A stretch of 64,000 nt of DNA. Origin: Candidatus Caldilinea saccharophila. GTDB lineage: Bacteria; Chloroflexota; Anaerolineae; Caldilineales; Caldilineaceae. A model generated the notes under the pieces. That model saw only the letters and a list, made by a program, of their open reading frames with translations. It was not told where the DNA came from and ran no database searches. Below are positions 14,018 through 23,408 of the stretch, piece by piece. Position numbers and translations under genes: made by a program. The first letter of the stretch is position 1. Each line of letters opens with the position of its first letter. The DNA is taken from assembly GCA_016710365.1 (NCBI GenBank), contig JADJVW010000025.1, forward strand, positions 11,426-75,425. Direction: 5' to 3'.

Positions 14018-15046
14018 ATGGCGCACACTGTCGAATCGCGCATCAGCACACCCGCCGCCGAACTGCGCGATCTATTGGATCAGGCGGAGCGTCAGGTGCA
14101 CGCGCTGGATCGCACCACTATTGCCGATTACCTCGTCCGGCTTGACCGCATTGACGCATTGTTTGCGCAGATCCAGACGGATCAAGCGGCGCGCGGCCCC
14201 GGAACTGACCAGGCGCTGCGTTCGGAGATGGGACGCTGGACCGATCTGCAAGAAAAGATCGAACGGCGCAACACACAGTTTGTCAAAGCCGCCAATACAG
14301 TCGGCGGTTATCCGGCCTTGCGCGCCCAACATCCTCCCGCGGCCGGCGCCTGGTGGCATCTGGATGCGCATGTTGCCATGCAGAGACGCAAGAAATTGCG
14401 ACAATTGTTGCAGACTTTGGCTATTGTTGCAGTGTTGGCGCTGGTTGGCGCCTGGGCCTATCAGACATGGTTGGCGCCTGACCCAGAGACAATCGCATTT
14501 GTAAGTGCGCTCAACACCCTGGAACAGCATGTCGACGCCGGCGAGTTGGACGCGGCGCTGGCGGTCGCCGAAAGTGCACTCCAGACCCTGCCCACCAACA
14601 CGGAGCTGCTCGTGTGGGCTGCCGTGCTTTCGGAGCGCCTCGGCGATGAGGCAGGCGCGGGGCAATACAACGCACGCGCGCAAGCGCAACTGGATGGCAA
14701 CAACCTGCAATTTCACCTGATGGTAGGGATGGCTCGCTTCCGCGCCGGCGATCTGGATGGCGCTACAGATGCCGCCACCCTGGCGTCGGGCATCGATCCG
14801 GAGGAGCCACAGGTGTACTTCCTGCTGGGGAACATTGCGGAGACGCGCGGAGACCTGCCCGCGGCGCTGGATGCCTTCGATCGAGCGGCAACGTTGGCCG
14901 AAGCGGACAACGCGCAACTGGCGGTCGTCAGCAAGATGCGGTATGGGATGTTGCTGCAACAGTTCCAGATGCCCGGCGCCGAACAAAGCCCGCTGGACAC
15001 TTCAGGCGACGCAACCGCAACACCGACGGCCACACCTTCTCCCTGA
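14018..15046 (+). CDS. Membrane-anchored TPR-repeat protein
   Basis: 342 residues. The first ~120 are helical and charged, followed by one membrane helix (QTLAIVAVLALVGAWAYQTW, about 132-151) and then TPR-like helical pairs: ELDAALAVAESALQTLPTNTELL, RFRAGDLDGATDAATLASGIDPE and GDLPAALDAFDRAATLAEAD. The tail is rich in T, A and P. It probably serves as a scaffold on the outer face of the membrane. Its TGA overlaps the ATG of the next gene (TGATG), suggesting translational coupling with the membrane protein. Confidence 0.75.
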   Translation: MAHTVESRISTPAAELRDLLDQAERQVHALDRTTIADYLVRLDRIDALFAQIQTDQAARGPGTDQALRSEMGRWTDLQEKIERRNTQFVKAANTVGGYPALRAQHPPAAGAWWHLDAHVAMQRRKKLRQLLQTLAIVAVLALVGAWAYQTWLAPDPETIAFVSALNTLEQHVDAGELDAALAVAESALQTLPTNTELLVWAAVLSERLGDEAGAGQYNARAQAQLDGNNLQFHLMVGMARFRAGDLDGATDAATLASGIDPEEPQVYFLLGNIAETRGDLPAALDAFDRAATLAEADNAQLAVVSKMRYGMLLQQFQMPGAEQSPLDTSGDATATPTATPSP

Positions 15047-17870
15047 TGTCGCGCTCGTCTCATTCGCCACGCCACGGTTGGCGCACGGCGGCCGTGTTGA
15101 CCTGCTATACTCTGCTGGCGCTCATCCTGACCTGGCCGTTGATCACAGCATTCACTACCCACGTCCCCGGCGACGGCATCGACGATCCCTCCCTGGCGTG
15201 GAATCTATGGTGGCTACGCGAACGGCTGATCACGCAGGCCAGTGCAGACATCTTTCATGTCGGCTGGATGTTTCACCCGGTTCAAATCAACCTGGCGTTT
15301 TATACTTTGACGCCGATGAACGGTCTGTTGAGCATTCCGCTGCAACTGGGGACGTCGTTGGTCGTCGCCAACAACGTGGTGCTGCTCTCCTCATTCGTGC
15401 TTGGCGCGTTTGGCGCGTATCTGCTCGTGCTCGATCAGCGGTGGTGGGTTGACGGTTGCGGCGGGTCGAGTGGCGCTCAAACCCGGCAAATCCCCAATGC
15501 AGAGCGCACGTCGCTCTGGATCATGGCGGCGTTGGTGGGCGGGGTAATCTATGCGTTTGCCTCCGCAAAGCTCTTCTATGCAAGCCTCGGTCAATTCAAT
15601 ATCGCCAGCAGTCAGTGGATTCCGTTTTGTATGCTCTACCTGCTGCGCATGGTGCGACCCGCTGTAGAGGGCGCCGCGCGCCAGCATGATCGCGTGCGCT
15701 CCGCGGCGCTGGCCGCGCTTTTCTTCGGTTTTCAGCTCTGGGCGGAACTGACCTACGCCTCGTTCCTGGCGATCTTCGTTGCGCTGCTCTTTGTCTGGCA
15801 TATCAGCATAACACGGCGGCGCACCTGGCGCGCCTGGGTGGATTTGCTGACGCCCTATCTGCTGTTTGGCGCGCTGGCAGGCATCGCGCTGCTGCCTTTC
15901 CTCTGGGTAATGGCGCCTGACCTGCGCACTGAGGGCGATTTTTTTGCCAGCGGCGGCGGTTTCGCCGATGTCTTCAGCGCCGATCTGATGGGTTATCTGT
16001 TCCCGACGCGCCTCCACCCGCTTTGGGGCGACTGGGCAGCGACGCTGCCTTTTCCCAACGACAAGGGACAACACATCTTCCTTGGCTACTCCGCCATGCT
16101 CCTGAGCGTGCTTGGTTTGTGGGGGCTAGGCCGCCGCAACCGGGCATTCGCCTGGCTTTGGGGGATGAGCCTGCTGCTCTTTTTTACGCTTACTTTGGGG
16201 CCAACGGTGCGTTGGGCCGGACAGGACACCGGCGTGCCTGGCCCCTTTGCCCTGTTCAGCCACCTGCCCTTTTTCAGTGGCAATCGCTATCCTAGCCGCT
16301 ACAGCGTCATGCTCATGGCGACCGTGGCGGTGCTGAGCAGTTTTGGACTGACCTGGTTGATGGCATGGTTTGTGCGCGCCAGGAAAGCGGTGCGCGGCGC
16401 CAGATTTTGGGCTGCTTGTGTTGCGGCATTGTTCAGCGTCCTGTTTATCTTTGAGCACCTGGCAACGCCGCTGCCGCTGAGCGATTTCCGCGTGCCCGCC
16501 ATCTACCAGCGACTGGCGCAGGAGCCGGGCGATTTTGCGATCCTGGAATTGCCGACTGGCTGGCGCAACGGAGCGCGTGTGCTCGGCAAAGCCGATCTGC
16601 TGATCATGATGCAGCAATGGTGGCAGACTGAGCATGGCAAGCGTCGGCTGGGCGGCAACACCAGCCGCAATCCTGAATATAAGTTTCAATACTTCACGCA
16701 GGCGCCGTTGTTGGGCGATCTCATTGCGTTGATGAACGCCGATCGCCCGCATATCGGCGCGGTCGTCGATGCAGAATTTGCAAACATGGTGGCGAAGAAT
16801 CGTCCACGCGCCGGGCAGATCCTGCGACCTGGGGATTCGCACCATCTTGGTGCACGAAGAAAAGGCTACGCCCCAATTGCTAAGCTTTGTACACCCGGCC
16901 TTGCCCGTAGTCGAGGTCGATCGCTGGCAGGGTGAAGATGGCGCGGGTGAGCCAGCGACCATCGTGCGTTATGCCGTGACGTGGGAGGACGCGCAGCCGG
17001 CGCGCACCATTTCGCTCGCCGATGACGCCGCGCCCCTTTATCTGGGCGAAGGGTGGTCGGCCCTGCCTGCCGCCAACGGCATCCGCTATGCAACACGGCC
17101 CGAAGCGGTGCTTCTGCTCGATCTGCCTGAAACCGGAGGCAGCTTGAGCCTCGATTGGCAGGCCGGCGCAGTCACTGAGGATGACGGTCAACGGTCGCGC
17201 GGTTGCACTCCAGCCTACTGCGCCGGGTCGCGCTGACGCCCTGCTGCCGCCCGGTCTGGCGGATCAACCTGTGGATCGGGTCGTGCTGCGGTTTGAGGGC
17301 GCGCCCCAACCGGCGGGGCAGATGGCGCAGCCGCCGGACGGTTTGCGCTGGCGCATAGGCGACGCCGCGGCATCTCTGCCGGCGAGCAGTTGGCTCGTCG
17401 TGCGCAGCGCCGGCGAAGAAGTTGGCGATTTTGCACACATTTTTGTCAATGGCCGCGATGTCGCGCGCGGGGAGCGCGGGTACAATCTGGCAGCGCTTAA
17501 TCGCGAGGGCGTCGTGCTCGACAGCGCGGTCTTCGATACATCAGGGGACGACGCCGCGTCGGATAAATTAGCCGCATGGATAATGCAATGGCCGGCAGGC
17601 ACGATCATCGCCGGTGCGGTCAATGATGACGCCAGTCTGAAGCTGAGTGACGCGGCAGTCGCCGCGCTACGGAACGTGGGTGTTGCCAACGATTTGCGCG
17701 GCAAGCTACGCTGGAGCCATGCGTTTATCGGTGCGGTGGGTGCACCAGCCGGCGCCGCGGTCGAAGCGCTCGATTTGATCCGGCCTGTAGCCGTAACAGT
17801 CGGAGCGCAGATCGATGGCGCAGAAGTCTACGGGGGTTTACGATTGCTGACAATTCGGCGGGGTTCTTGA
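15046..17870 (+). CDS. Polytopic membrane protein (GT-C/YfhO-like) with C-terminal ILEI-like domain, two frameshifts
   Basis: About 940 residues when read across two breaks. The N-terminal ~460 residues hold roughly ten membrane helices beginning TAAVLTCYTLLALILTWPL, in the style of predicted membrane glycosyltransferases. The frame shifts near 16830 (RAGQILR to DLGIRTILVHEEKA) and again near 17190 (DWQAGAV to TVNGRAVALQP). The last ~140 residues (FAHIFVNGRDVARGERGYN, VLDSAVFDT, GTIIAGAVNDDAS, LRGKLRWSHAFIG) match the pattern of the ILEI/FAM3 (PANDER-like) fold, known in bacteria as an interleukin-like EMT inducer domain. Catalytic activity is unproven. It follows the TPR gene and precedes a sugar dehydrogenase. 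Confidence 0.75.
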
Positions 17871-17885
17871 CAGAGGAGGGTATGA

Positions 17886-18908
17886 ATGCAAGAGGCTAGT
17901 CCACGTGACGTACGCGTTGCCGTCGTCGGTTACGGATATTGGGGGCCAAACCTGGCGCGCAACTTTCATCACATGACAGGGGCGCAATTGGCTTACGTCG
18001 TTGACCAGGATGCGACCGCGCGCGAGCGAGCGCGTCAACTCTACGGATGCCAGACGGCGATGCAGATTGATGACGTGCTGGCCGACCCGGCTCTCGATGC
18101 GGTTGTGATCGCGACGCCGGCGCGCACTCACCATGCGTTGGCGCGCCGCGCGCTGGCCGCTGGCAAACATGTGCTGGTAGAAAAACCGCTTACGATGGAT
18201 GTGAGCGAGGCTGAAGATCTAGTGACGTTAGCTAAGCAGAGCGGATTGACCCTGATGGTGGGACATGTGTTCGAGTACAACCCTGCGGTTGCTTACATCA
18301 AGCATGTCATCGATAGCGGTGAGCTTGGGGAGCTTTATTATCTCTACAGCCGGCGTGTCAACCTGGGTCGTGTACAAAGCGATGTCAATGCGCTATGGAG
18401 CATTGCACCCCACGATATCTCGATAGCACTGTACTTGCTTGACCAGATGCCGGAGGCTGTGCGCTGTCAAGGAACGAGCTGCCTGAACGGCGCGGTTGAG
18501 GACGTGGTTTTCCTGACCCTATTTTTTCCCAACAATGTGCTATGTCACGTACATGCCAGTTGGTTGGATCCGAGCAAGACGCGTGAAATGACCGTTGTCG
18601 GCAGTCAGAAAATGATCGTCTACGACGACGTCAGCGCCGAAGGCAAGGTGCGCGTCTACGACAAAGGGGCATTTCGCAAGGGTGACGTCACCTATGGCGA
18701 TTTCCAATACAAGCTCCATAGCGGCGACATTCTGATCCCGCGGCTGGATATGCGCGAGCCGCTGCAGGTGGAGTGTGCTCACTTTGTCGATTGTGTGCGT
18801 ACGGGCAGGCAGCCATTAACCGATGGCGAAAACGGCTTGCGTGTGTTGCAGGTCTTAGCTGCCGGTGAACAAAGTCTTCGCAACGACGGGGAGAAGATAT
18901 ACCTTTAA
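17886..18908 (+). CDS. Gfo/Idh/MocA family oxidoreductase
   Basis: 340 residues after a clear GAGGAGGG ribosome site. The N-terminal Rossmann motif is GYGYWGPNLARNF, then IATPARTHHALARRAL and the family motif VEKPLT with the catalytic-region lysine (about residue 100). The C-terminal half contains ALWSIAPHDISIALYLL, with the conserved histidine of the GFO_IDH_MocA C domain. It should oxidise or reduce a sugar or sugar nucleotide with NAD(P). Proteins of this subgroup often act in nucleotide-sugar modification (WlbA/WbpB-like), which would fit the neighbouring glycosyltransferase-type gene. Confidence 0.92.
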   Translation: MQEASPRDVRVAVVGYGYWGPNLARNFHHMTGAQLAYVVDQDATARERARQLYGCQTAMQIDDVLADPALDAVVIATPARTHHALARRALAAGKHVLVEKPLTMDVSEAEDLVTLAKQSGLTLMVGHVFEYNPAVAYIKHVIDSGELGELYYLYSRRVNLGRVQSDVNALWSIAPHDISIALYLLDQMPEAVRCQGTSCLNGAVEDVVFLTLFFPNNVLCHVHASWLDPSKTREMTVVGSQKMIVYDDVSAEGKVRVYDKGAFRKGDVTYGDFQYKLHSGDILIPRLDMREPLQVECAHFVDCVRTGRQPLTDGENGLRVLQVLAAGEQSLRNDGEKIYL

Positions 18909-18983
18909 TCGTTATGCCGAAAGTGGTTGCGAAGCCACGGGGTGTTCCTGTCGAAGATTACTGCCAGAAATTCCTGGAGATGC

Positions 18984-19078
18984 TTCGTGGATGGCCCGAC
19001 AGGGTTGATCGGTCGAGACGATAACCATGCATGAATTCGATGTCTCTCGCTTGTCAACCCTGTCGGGCCATCCACGAA
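18984..19078. repeat. 25-bp perfect inverted repeat between convergent genes
   Basis: Arms 18984-19008 and 19054-19078 are exact complements (core GGATGGCCCGACAGGGTTGA) around a 45-base spacer that itself pairs partly (CGAGAC/GTCTCTCG). It sits between the plus-strand Gfo/Idh gene and the minus-strand LysM gene, so it could end transcription from both sides. No T run is present, and the length is unusual for a plain terminator. Confidence 0.7.
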
Positions 19079-19103
19079 ACGTCCTAAATCCCCTGTATCT
19101 CCC

Positions 19104-19454
19104 TCAGCGCGACCGATAAGTTGGCACAAGAAGCGCCTGACCGACATAAACGGTGTAGGAAGATATCCCATTGCACATAGCGATGCGATAGGCAGTCGTG
19201 CCGTATGCTGCTGCAATCGAATAGAGCGTCTGACCAGGGCGGACGATGTGATAAACACCGTAACATGCCACCATGGCTATTTCACTTTGCATTGGGTCGG
19301 TGTGATTTACTGCCTGAGCTGCGAGCACCTCTGCTGGGCTGAACAGAAGCCACGCATGGATGAGTACAGCAACCAATATGAATAATACCTTTAATAAGTG
19401 CAGATGTACGTGGGCGGACAAGAAGGGCAAGACGTGTACGAGTTGAACTTTCAT
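19104..19454 (-). CDS. LysM domain protein, secreted or membrane-anchored
   Basis: 116 residues. The ATG at 19454 is preceded by AGGAG at good distance, so it is preferred to the methionine six codons upstream. A hydrophobic segment LLKVLFILVAVLIHAWLLF (about 18-36) is a signal peptide or anchor. The C-terminal half is one LysM repeat: YHIVRPGQTLYSIAAAYGTT, IAMCNGIS and VYVGQALLVPTY. LysM binds N-acetylglucosamine-containing glycans such as peptidoglycan. It has no catalytic domain and stands alone. Confidence 0.85.
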   Translation of the reverse strand: MKVQLVHVLPFLSAHVHLHLLKVLFILVAVLIHAWLLFSPAEVLAAQAVNHTDPMQSEIAMVACYGVYHIVRPGQTLYSIAAAYGTTAYRIAMCNGISSYTVYVGQALLVPTYRSR

Positions 19455-19766
19455 GTTTTTCTCCTGAGGCAATTCCTCACGATGACGATGATGTTGGCTG
19501 TGATGCCGTAAGGCGATTCAGGATGGCGAGAATACCTAACCATAGGGGATCGCTTCCAATAATCATTATAGCTGACTACCCTACCGATTTGGCAGTGTGA
19601 ACGCATGATTCCTGGTACCACAAATGTCGCATTTTCTCATCATGACGCCAGTAAGCCACCTGAGAATGGGTGTGCGATTTGTCTGCCTATTTTATCACCC
19701 TACCTGATGAATGACGCGACACCCTTACGGAAAAGTCGAAATGTTTACAAAATACCAATTTCGGTA
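19455..19766. other. Intergenic region upstream of the receptor-NTPase unit
   Basis: About 310 bases that become A/T-rich toward the promoter at 19767. I see no coding region with a supported start. It should carry the minus-strand promoter of the LysM gene. Confidence 0.5.
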
Positions 19767-19795
19767 TTGACAATAATTTGGTGCGTTACTATAAT
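19767..19795 (+). promoter_or_regulatory. Perfect consensus sigma70 promoter
   Basis: TTGACA (19767-19772), exactly 17 bases, TATAAT (19790-19795). The predicted transcript starts near 19802, giving a leader of about 200 bases before the ATG at 20005. Confidence 0.8.
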
Positions 19796-19802
19796 ATGTT
19801 AA

Positions 19803-19820
19803 CGTGAAAAACATTTCACG
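19803..19820 (+). promoter_or_regulatory. Palindrome at the predicted transcription start
   Basis: CGTGAAA-AACA-TTTCACG is a perfect 7-bp inverted repeat beginning at the predicted +1 of the consensus promoter. It could be an operator or a 5'-end RNA hairpin that stabilises the message. The sequence cannot separate these. Confidence 0.55.
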
Positions 19821-20004
19821 GCTTTTATAGTCGATTTGTTCAACAGGAGTTGTTAACGCTTGCTGAATACCACGGCGAGGGCCATATTGCTCTAGGTATC
19901 AGCGCCACCGAAACGAACTTAAATTTTCTACTGGTTCGTCCCGCAACCCATGCCTCTGTGCGGAGGGTCTGGCGTTAATCGTCGGGTTGTTCAGCAGCTA
20001 AGTT

Positions 20005-23000
20005 ATGCAACGCTCATCGCTGCACCTTTGCTGCCAATTATCAAAACATAGCCTTAGCGTATGCTTTGTGCGATTGCATCGCCCTTTCCTCGTGGCGGTC
20101 GCACTCCTCTTGACGCTGATCTCTTCCGCATCTGCTCAGTCAACCTCTGATCGCCAGTGGGTAGTTTTTCGCCAATCCGATGGGTTAGCGTCCAATGATG
20201 TATTCTCCATTCTAGTCCAGGGCGATGCCGTTTGGATTGGCACAGCGAGTGGCGTGAGCCGCTACAATGGTCGGTGGGAGTCATTCACCTCAACAATTCC
20301 AGCGAATTCGACTTCATCTGCGGCCGTCAGTCTGGGAACAGTGACTGCGCTGGCGGCAGGCAACATCGAGGGCGAGGTGTGGGCCGGCGACGCAGCAGGT
20401 CTGTTGGCGCACTGGCGGGATGATGGAGGGTGGGCTGTCGCAGAATCCCTAGACACGCCCATCCATGCGTTGGTGGCAGGAGACGATCGATTGTGGATCG
20501 GAACCGAGCGTGGTCTGTTCCTGTGGCGCGACGGAATTCTGACTTCTGTTGAGGCAGTCGGTAAGGCGCCAGTGTTAACCCTGGCGTACATGGATGGTGT
20601 AGTGTGGGCAGGCGCTGAACAAGCTTTATGGCAGGTGACTTCAAACTTGTCGGAAGTTAGAATGCTCAACCCAGTCGATGCACAGGGGGCGCAAGTCAAA
20701 GGACCTTTCACAGGGCTATGGATATATTCCCCCGATCACATTTGGTTTTCAACCTCAACAACAGTATTCGAATACTCCGCAGAGACAGAAAAAACAACCG
20801 AATACACGACCCCCTTTGGAAATGAGGCCGGAGAAATTACCGACATCAAAGGCGTCAGCCAGGAAAGTATATGGGTGACATCGAATGGAGATGGCGCAGC
20901 ACAATTCCGGCTGGCCGGCCGCGAAATCGTCAGTATGCGCAGTTGGGGAGGTTCCACGCAAGGTGGTCTGAGCGCAAATAATGTGCGCAGTATCGCAGTG
21001 GATCAAGACGGATCGATCTGGTTTGCAACCTCGCTTGGCGTCTTTCGATACCAGCCCTGGGCGTTTCAGAATATCGACGATCGTATGAATTCGTTGCCGG
21101 TGCATGATCTGCTGTTTGACCGTAAGGGTCAATTGTGGGTGGCGACTGGCGGCGAAGGGGTGCAGGTGAGGGCAGATCGCTACCGCCAGCCATCGTTCTA
21201 CTCTCCAGAAAATTCGGGGCTGCCCGGAAGCGTCGTCTACGACTTGGAAGAAGACGACGCTGGTCGCATCTGGGCAGTTACTAATCGCGGCGTTGCTTAC
21301 TTTGATGCACGGCGATGGCATCAGCCGGCTGCGCTGAGCCGTTCCGACCCGACGCCGATCGGCGCGCTTAAGGCAGATGAACTTGGCGTTTGGATCGGGG
21401 GAGCGAAAGGACTCCTCTACTATCGCTTCGATGATGAATCAGTTCGTATCGAGCCATTTTCGGAAGGGCGCTCGATCAGCGCAATGGAGTTCGACTCACT
21501 TGGCCGGCTTTGGGTGGCAGGCAAGGAAGGCTCCATCTGGATGCGGACCATTGACGGCGAATGGCTTGATATCGACAGCTTCGATACAGCTACAGCATCC
21601 AGCGCACCTGTCACCGCCTTCTTTGCAGAAATTGAGCCGCCGGGCTCGGTGCTGGCCGCGTTCAAAGGATATGGCGTCTATCGCTATGTGGATTCGGCAT
21701 GGACGAGCATCGATGGAAGCCGTAGGGGCAGCAACGATCGCGTCTTCACGATGATGACGGACGCCAGCAGCAACTCGACCTGGCTGGGCAGTGAGTCCGG
21801 TCTTACGCGCCTTGACCCATACGGCAGCATCTCTTTCGATTCGCAGGATGGTCTACAGCCGGGCGCCATCCGCGCCATTATTCAGGACATCGATGGCGCG
21901 TACTGGTTTGGCGGAGATCGCGGCCTCTTTTATTACGTTCCAGAGCGAGGTGAACCCTGGGTGAATATCCTCGGCGTGGAAGGAAACGATGCCAGCGCAA
22001 ATGAAAATGGCTGGGAGGTATTAGCGGGCGATCCCATCGAAATCAATTTCACCTATGGCGATATGCAAACGTCGCCAGCCAAACTGCGGACGTTTGTACG
22101 ATTGAGCGACGGCGACCAAGCAGGAATGTGGCAGCAGCTTCCGGGCGGAGTCTTTCGGACATTGCTGCCAGCGATAGGCGCATACACTTTGGAGTATAGG
22201 GTACGCGACCAGTCGCTCAATTACTCGCCGGTCAGTGCGGTGAAACTTGTAGCGGCGTCTGCGCCAGAGTATATGAATGTCCCGTTTCTAGGCAAAGTGG
22301 AAAGCCGCATTTTTCAGCTTCTTGTGCTGTTTGGTTTTTTGGCTGTCTTTGGGTTTGGCTATGTGAGCATTGAGATTGTACAGCACCGCCGACGCGTCGG
22401 CGATGCTGTCGCGCGTGGCTTTAACCCGTACATTAGTGGTGAACCGGTGCGCCGGGACGATATGTTCTTTGGACGCCATGAACTGCTCCAGCGCATCGTT
22501 TCAACGCTGCATAACAACAGCATCATGATCCACGGTGAACGACGCATCGGCAAGACGACGTTGCTCTACCAACTCGCGAACACGCTACGCCAGTTGGATG
22601 ACCTTGAATACTGGTTTGTCGCCCTTTATGTAGACCTGGAGGGCACGACCGAGGATGCTTTCTTTCACCTGCTGATGGATGAAATTGCACAAAATGTTCG
22701 CGCACTCGAAACCTTGAGCGAGGCCCAGCATCAGATCCTCGATGCGCTTAGCCATTCCAGCACCCTGGCCACAGAGTATACAGATCGCGCGTTCAGCCGA
22801 GACCTGCGGCAAATTATTCAAGTGCTCGATACTTACAGCGCTGAGCACAAATCCGGCAGGCAGGTGCGTCTGATTCTGCTCATGGATGAAATGGATACGC
22901 TAAGCCAGTATAACCATCTGATTCAGCAGCAGTTGCGTCGCATCTTTATGCGCGAATTTGCCGCTTCCGTAGGCGCCGTGGTCGCCGGCATCGAAATCAA

Positions 23001-23364
23001 TAAAGATTGGGAGCGCGTCGAAAGCCCCTGGTTCAATCTGTTCAACGAGATCGCAATGACGCCGTTTACATGCCACGAGGCTATCCAACTTCTCGTCGAG
23101 CCAGTCCGCGGCTATTACATCTTTGAACCCGACACGATCGATTTCATCTTGCAGAAAAGTGAAGGGCGTCCCCATCGCATCCAGCAGTATGCAATGGAAA
23201 CCGTCAACGAGATGCTGCGTCACAAACGCCGCCGCATCATGATGGACGACGTGCTGACGGCGCATGAGATTATCCAGTGGGATAGTCAAGCAGGGAATAC
23301 AAAACCGGCGCAGCCCACATCCGAAGCGCTGGCAGTGACAAGCTCTGCGCCGGCAGCCATGTGA
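20005..23364 (+). CDS. Receptor-like protein: signal peptide, beta-propeller, membrane helix, STAND/AAA-type NTPase
   Basis: 1119 residues. A signal peptide (about 1-45, ending SSASAQ) precedes propeller repeats of the two-component-regulator type (WIGTASGVSRYNG, WIGTERGLFLW, IWFATSLGVFRY, LWVATGGEGV, TWLGSESGLTRLD, YWFGGDRGLFYY). A Y_Y_Y-like beta-sandwich follows (about 680-755, ending YTLEYRVRDQSLNYSPV), then one membrane helix (about 769-790). Inside the cell come FNPYISGEPV and MFFGR, Walker A GERRIGKTT (844-852), Walker B LLMDEMD (958-964) and a helical lid. In hybrid two-component sensors this outside architecture is joined to a histidine kinase; here a P-loop NTPase of the STAND/AAA_16 kind takes its place. 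No effector domain is visible. The next gene, 44 bases on, encodes a second NTPase. Confidence 0.85.
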   Translation: MQRSSLHLCCQLSKHSLSVCFVRLHRPFLVAVALLLTLISSASAQSTSDRQWVVFRQSDGLASNDVFSILVQGDAVWIGTASGVSRYNGRWESFTSTIPANSTSSAAVSLGTVTALAAGNIEGEVWAGDAAGLLAHWRDDGGWAVAESLDTPIHALVAGDDRLWIGTERGLFLWRDGILTSVEAVGKAPVLTLAYMDGVVWAGAEQALWQVTSNLSEVRMLNPVDAQGAQVKGPFTGLWIYSPDHIWFSTSTTVFEYSAETEKTTEYTTPFGNEAGEITDIKGVSQESIWVTSNGDGAAQFRLAGREIVSMRSWGGSTQGGLSANNVRSIAVDQDGSIWFATSLGVFRYQPWAFQNIDDRMNSLPVHDLLFDRKGQLWVATGGEGVQVRADRYRQPSFYSPENSGLPGSVVYDLEEDDAGRIWAVTNRGVAYFDARRWHQPAALSRSDPTPIGALKADELGVWIGGAKGLLYYRFDDESVRIEPFSEGRSISAMEFDSLGRLWVAGKEGSIWMRTIDGEWLDIDSFDTATASSAPVTAFFAEIEPPGSVLAAFKGYGVYRYVDSAWTSIDGSRRGSNDRVFTMMTDASSNSTWLGSESGLTRLDPYGSISFDSQDGLQPGAIRAIIQDIDGAYWFGGDRGLFYYVPERGEPWVNILGVEGNDASANENGWEVLAGDPIEINFTYGDMQTSPAKLRTFVRLSDGDQAGMWQQLPGGVFRTLLPAIGAYTLEYRVRDQSLNYSPVSAVKLVAASAPEYMNVPFLGKVESRIFQLLVLFGFLAVFGFGYVSIEIVQHRRRVGDAVARGFNPYISGEPVRRDDMFFGRHELLQRIVSTLHNNSIMIHGERRIGKTTLLYQLANTLRQLDDLEYWFVALYVDLEGTTEDAFFHLLMDEIAQNVRALETLSEAQHQILDALSHSSTLATEYTDRAFSRDLRQIIQVLDTYSAEHKSGRQVRLILLMDEMDTLSQYNHLIQQQLRRIFMREFAASVGAVVAGIEINKDWERVESPWFNLFNEIAMTPFTCHEAIQLLVEPVRGYYIFEPDTIDFILQKSEGRPHRIQQYAMETVNEMLRHKRRRIMMDDVLTAHEIIQWDSQAGNTKPAQPTSEALAVTSSAPAAM

Positions 23365-23408
23365 CGGGCATCCGTTCATCACGAAACGAGCAAAGGATAG
23401 AGAGGTCC

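Noticed and set aside
23361..23408. GTG start of the second NTPase overlapping the receptor stop
   Set aside because: Possible by GTGA overlap, but the ATG at 23409 has a better ribosome site and the following residues begin the recognisable protein.
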